Shown: positions 5,356 through 6,547 of the stretch, one piece after another
Layout: every line of letters starts with the position of its first letter
How positions within the stretch are numbered: the stretch's first letter is position 1
Assembly: GCA_035264765.1 (NCBI GenBank)
Contig: DATFPQ010000022.1
Coordinates: 1 to 6,547 of the forward strand
Source of the DNA: DATFPQ01 sp035264765
GTDB lineage: Bacteria; Actinomycetota; Actinomycetes; Actinomycetales; Angustibacteraceae
Length of the DNA: 6,547 bases
Direction: 5' to 3'
Position numbers and translations under genes: made by a program
Notes under the pieces: generated by a model
What the model saw: the letters and a program-made list of their open reading frames with translations, nothing else
Told to the model about the DNA's origin: nothing
The model's database searches: none

Positions 5356-6547
<1,192 letters not shown>

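Overview
The window is very GC-rich, with GTG starts, 1-4 bp gene overlaps and TAnnnT-type -10 boxes, and every protein looks actinobacterial. The mix of genes (a small exported C40 peptidase behind a ydaO riboswitch, divergent isochorismate synthase and demethylmenaquinone methyltransferase genes, then a nuo operon) suggests a high-GC member of the Actinomycetota. Something near the Geodermatophilaceae/Pseudonocardiales is my guess, made from memory of gene order and not from a search.

Layout. (1) Positions 1-199, minus strand: the 5' end of an exported protein that resembles BNR/YCF48-like beta-propeller proteins, with a leaderless-type promoter. (2) Positions 304-1077, plus strand: a good promoter, a leader of about 250 nt carrying a ydaO/yuaA-type c-di-AMP riboswitch, then a secreted NlpC/P60 peptidase. 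(3) Positions 1101-1181: two strong hairpins between convergent genes. (4) Positions 1190-2452, minus strand: isochorismate synthase. Sixty bp away and divergent is menG/ubiE (2513-3208, plus strand). (5) Positions 3209-3621: a 413-bp gene-free stretch. It holds a terminator-like hairpin, a REP-like inverted/direct repeat cluster, a near-perfect Rex operator overlapping a probable nuo promoter, a second possible promoter and a structured leader. (6) Positions 3622-6547, plus strand: nuoA, nuoB, nuoC and nuoD (cut by the window end), tightly packed as the start of the respiratory complex I operon.

How the parts work together. MenF and MenG act at the committed entry and the final methylation of menaquinone synthesis, and NuoA-D are core parts of the enzyme that passes NADH electrons to menaquinone. 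The right two thirds of the window is therefore a quinone-supply plus quinone-reduction neighbourhood. The Rex operator would tie nuo transcription to the NADH/NAD+ ratio. The left third is a separate cell-envelope unit in which c-di-AMP probably limits production of a wall hydrolase. I found no CRISPR array, tRNA, rRNA, transposase or prophage gene. The signals that go beyond routine gene content are the riboswitch leader, the Rex site and the intergenic repeat cluster. I do not see evidence of an undescribed multi-gene system.
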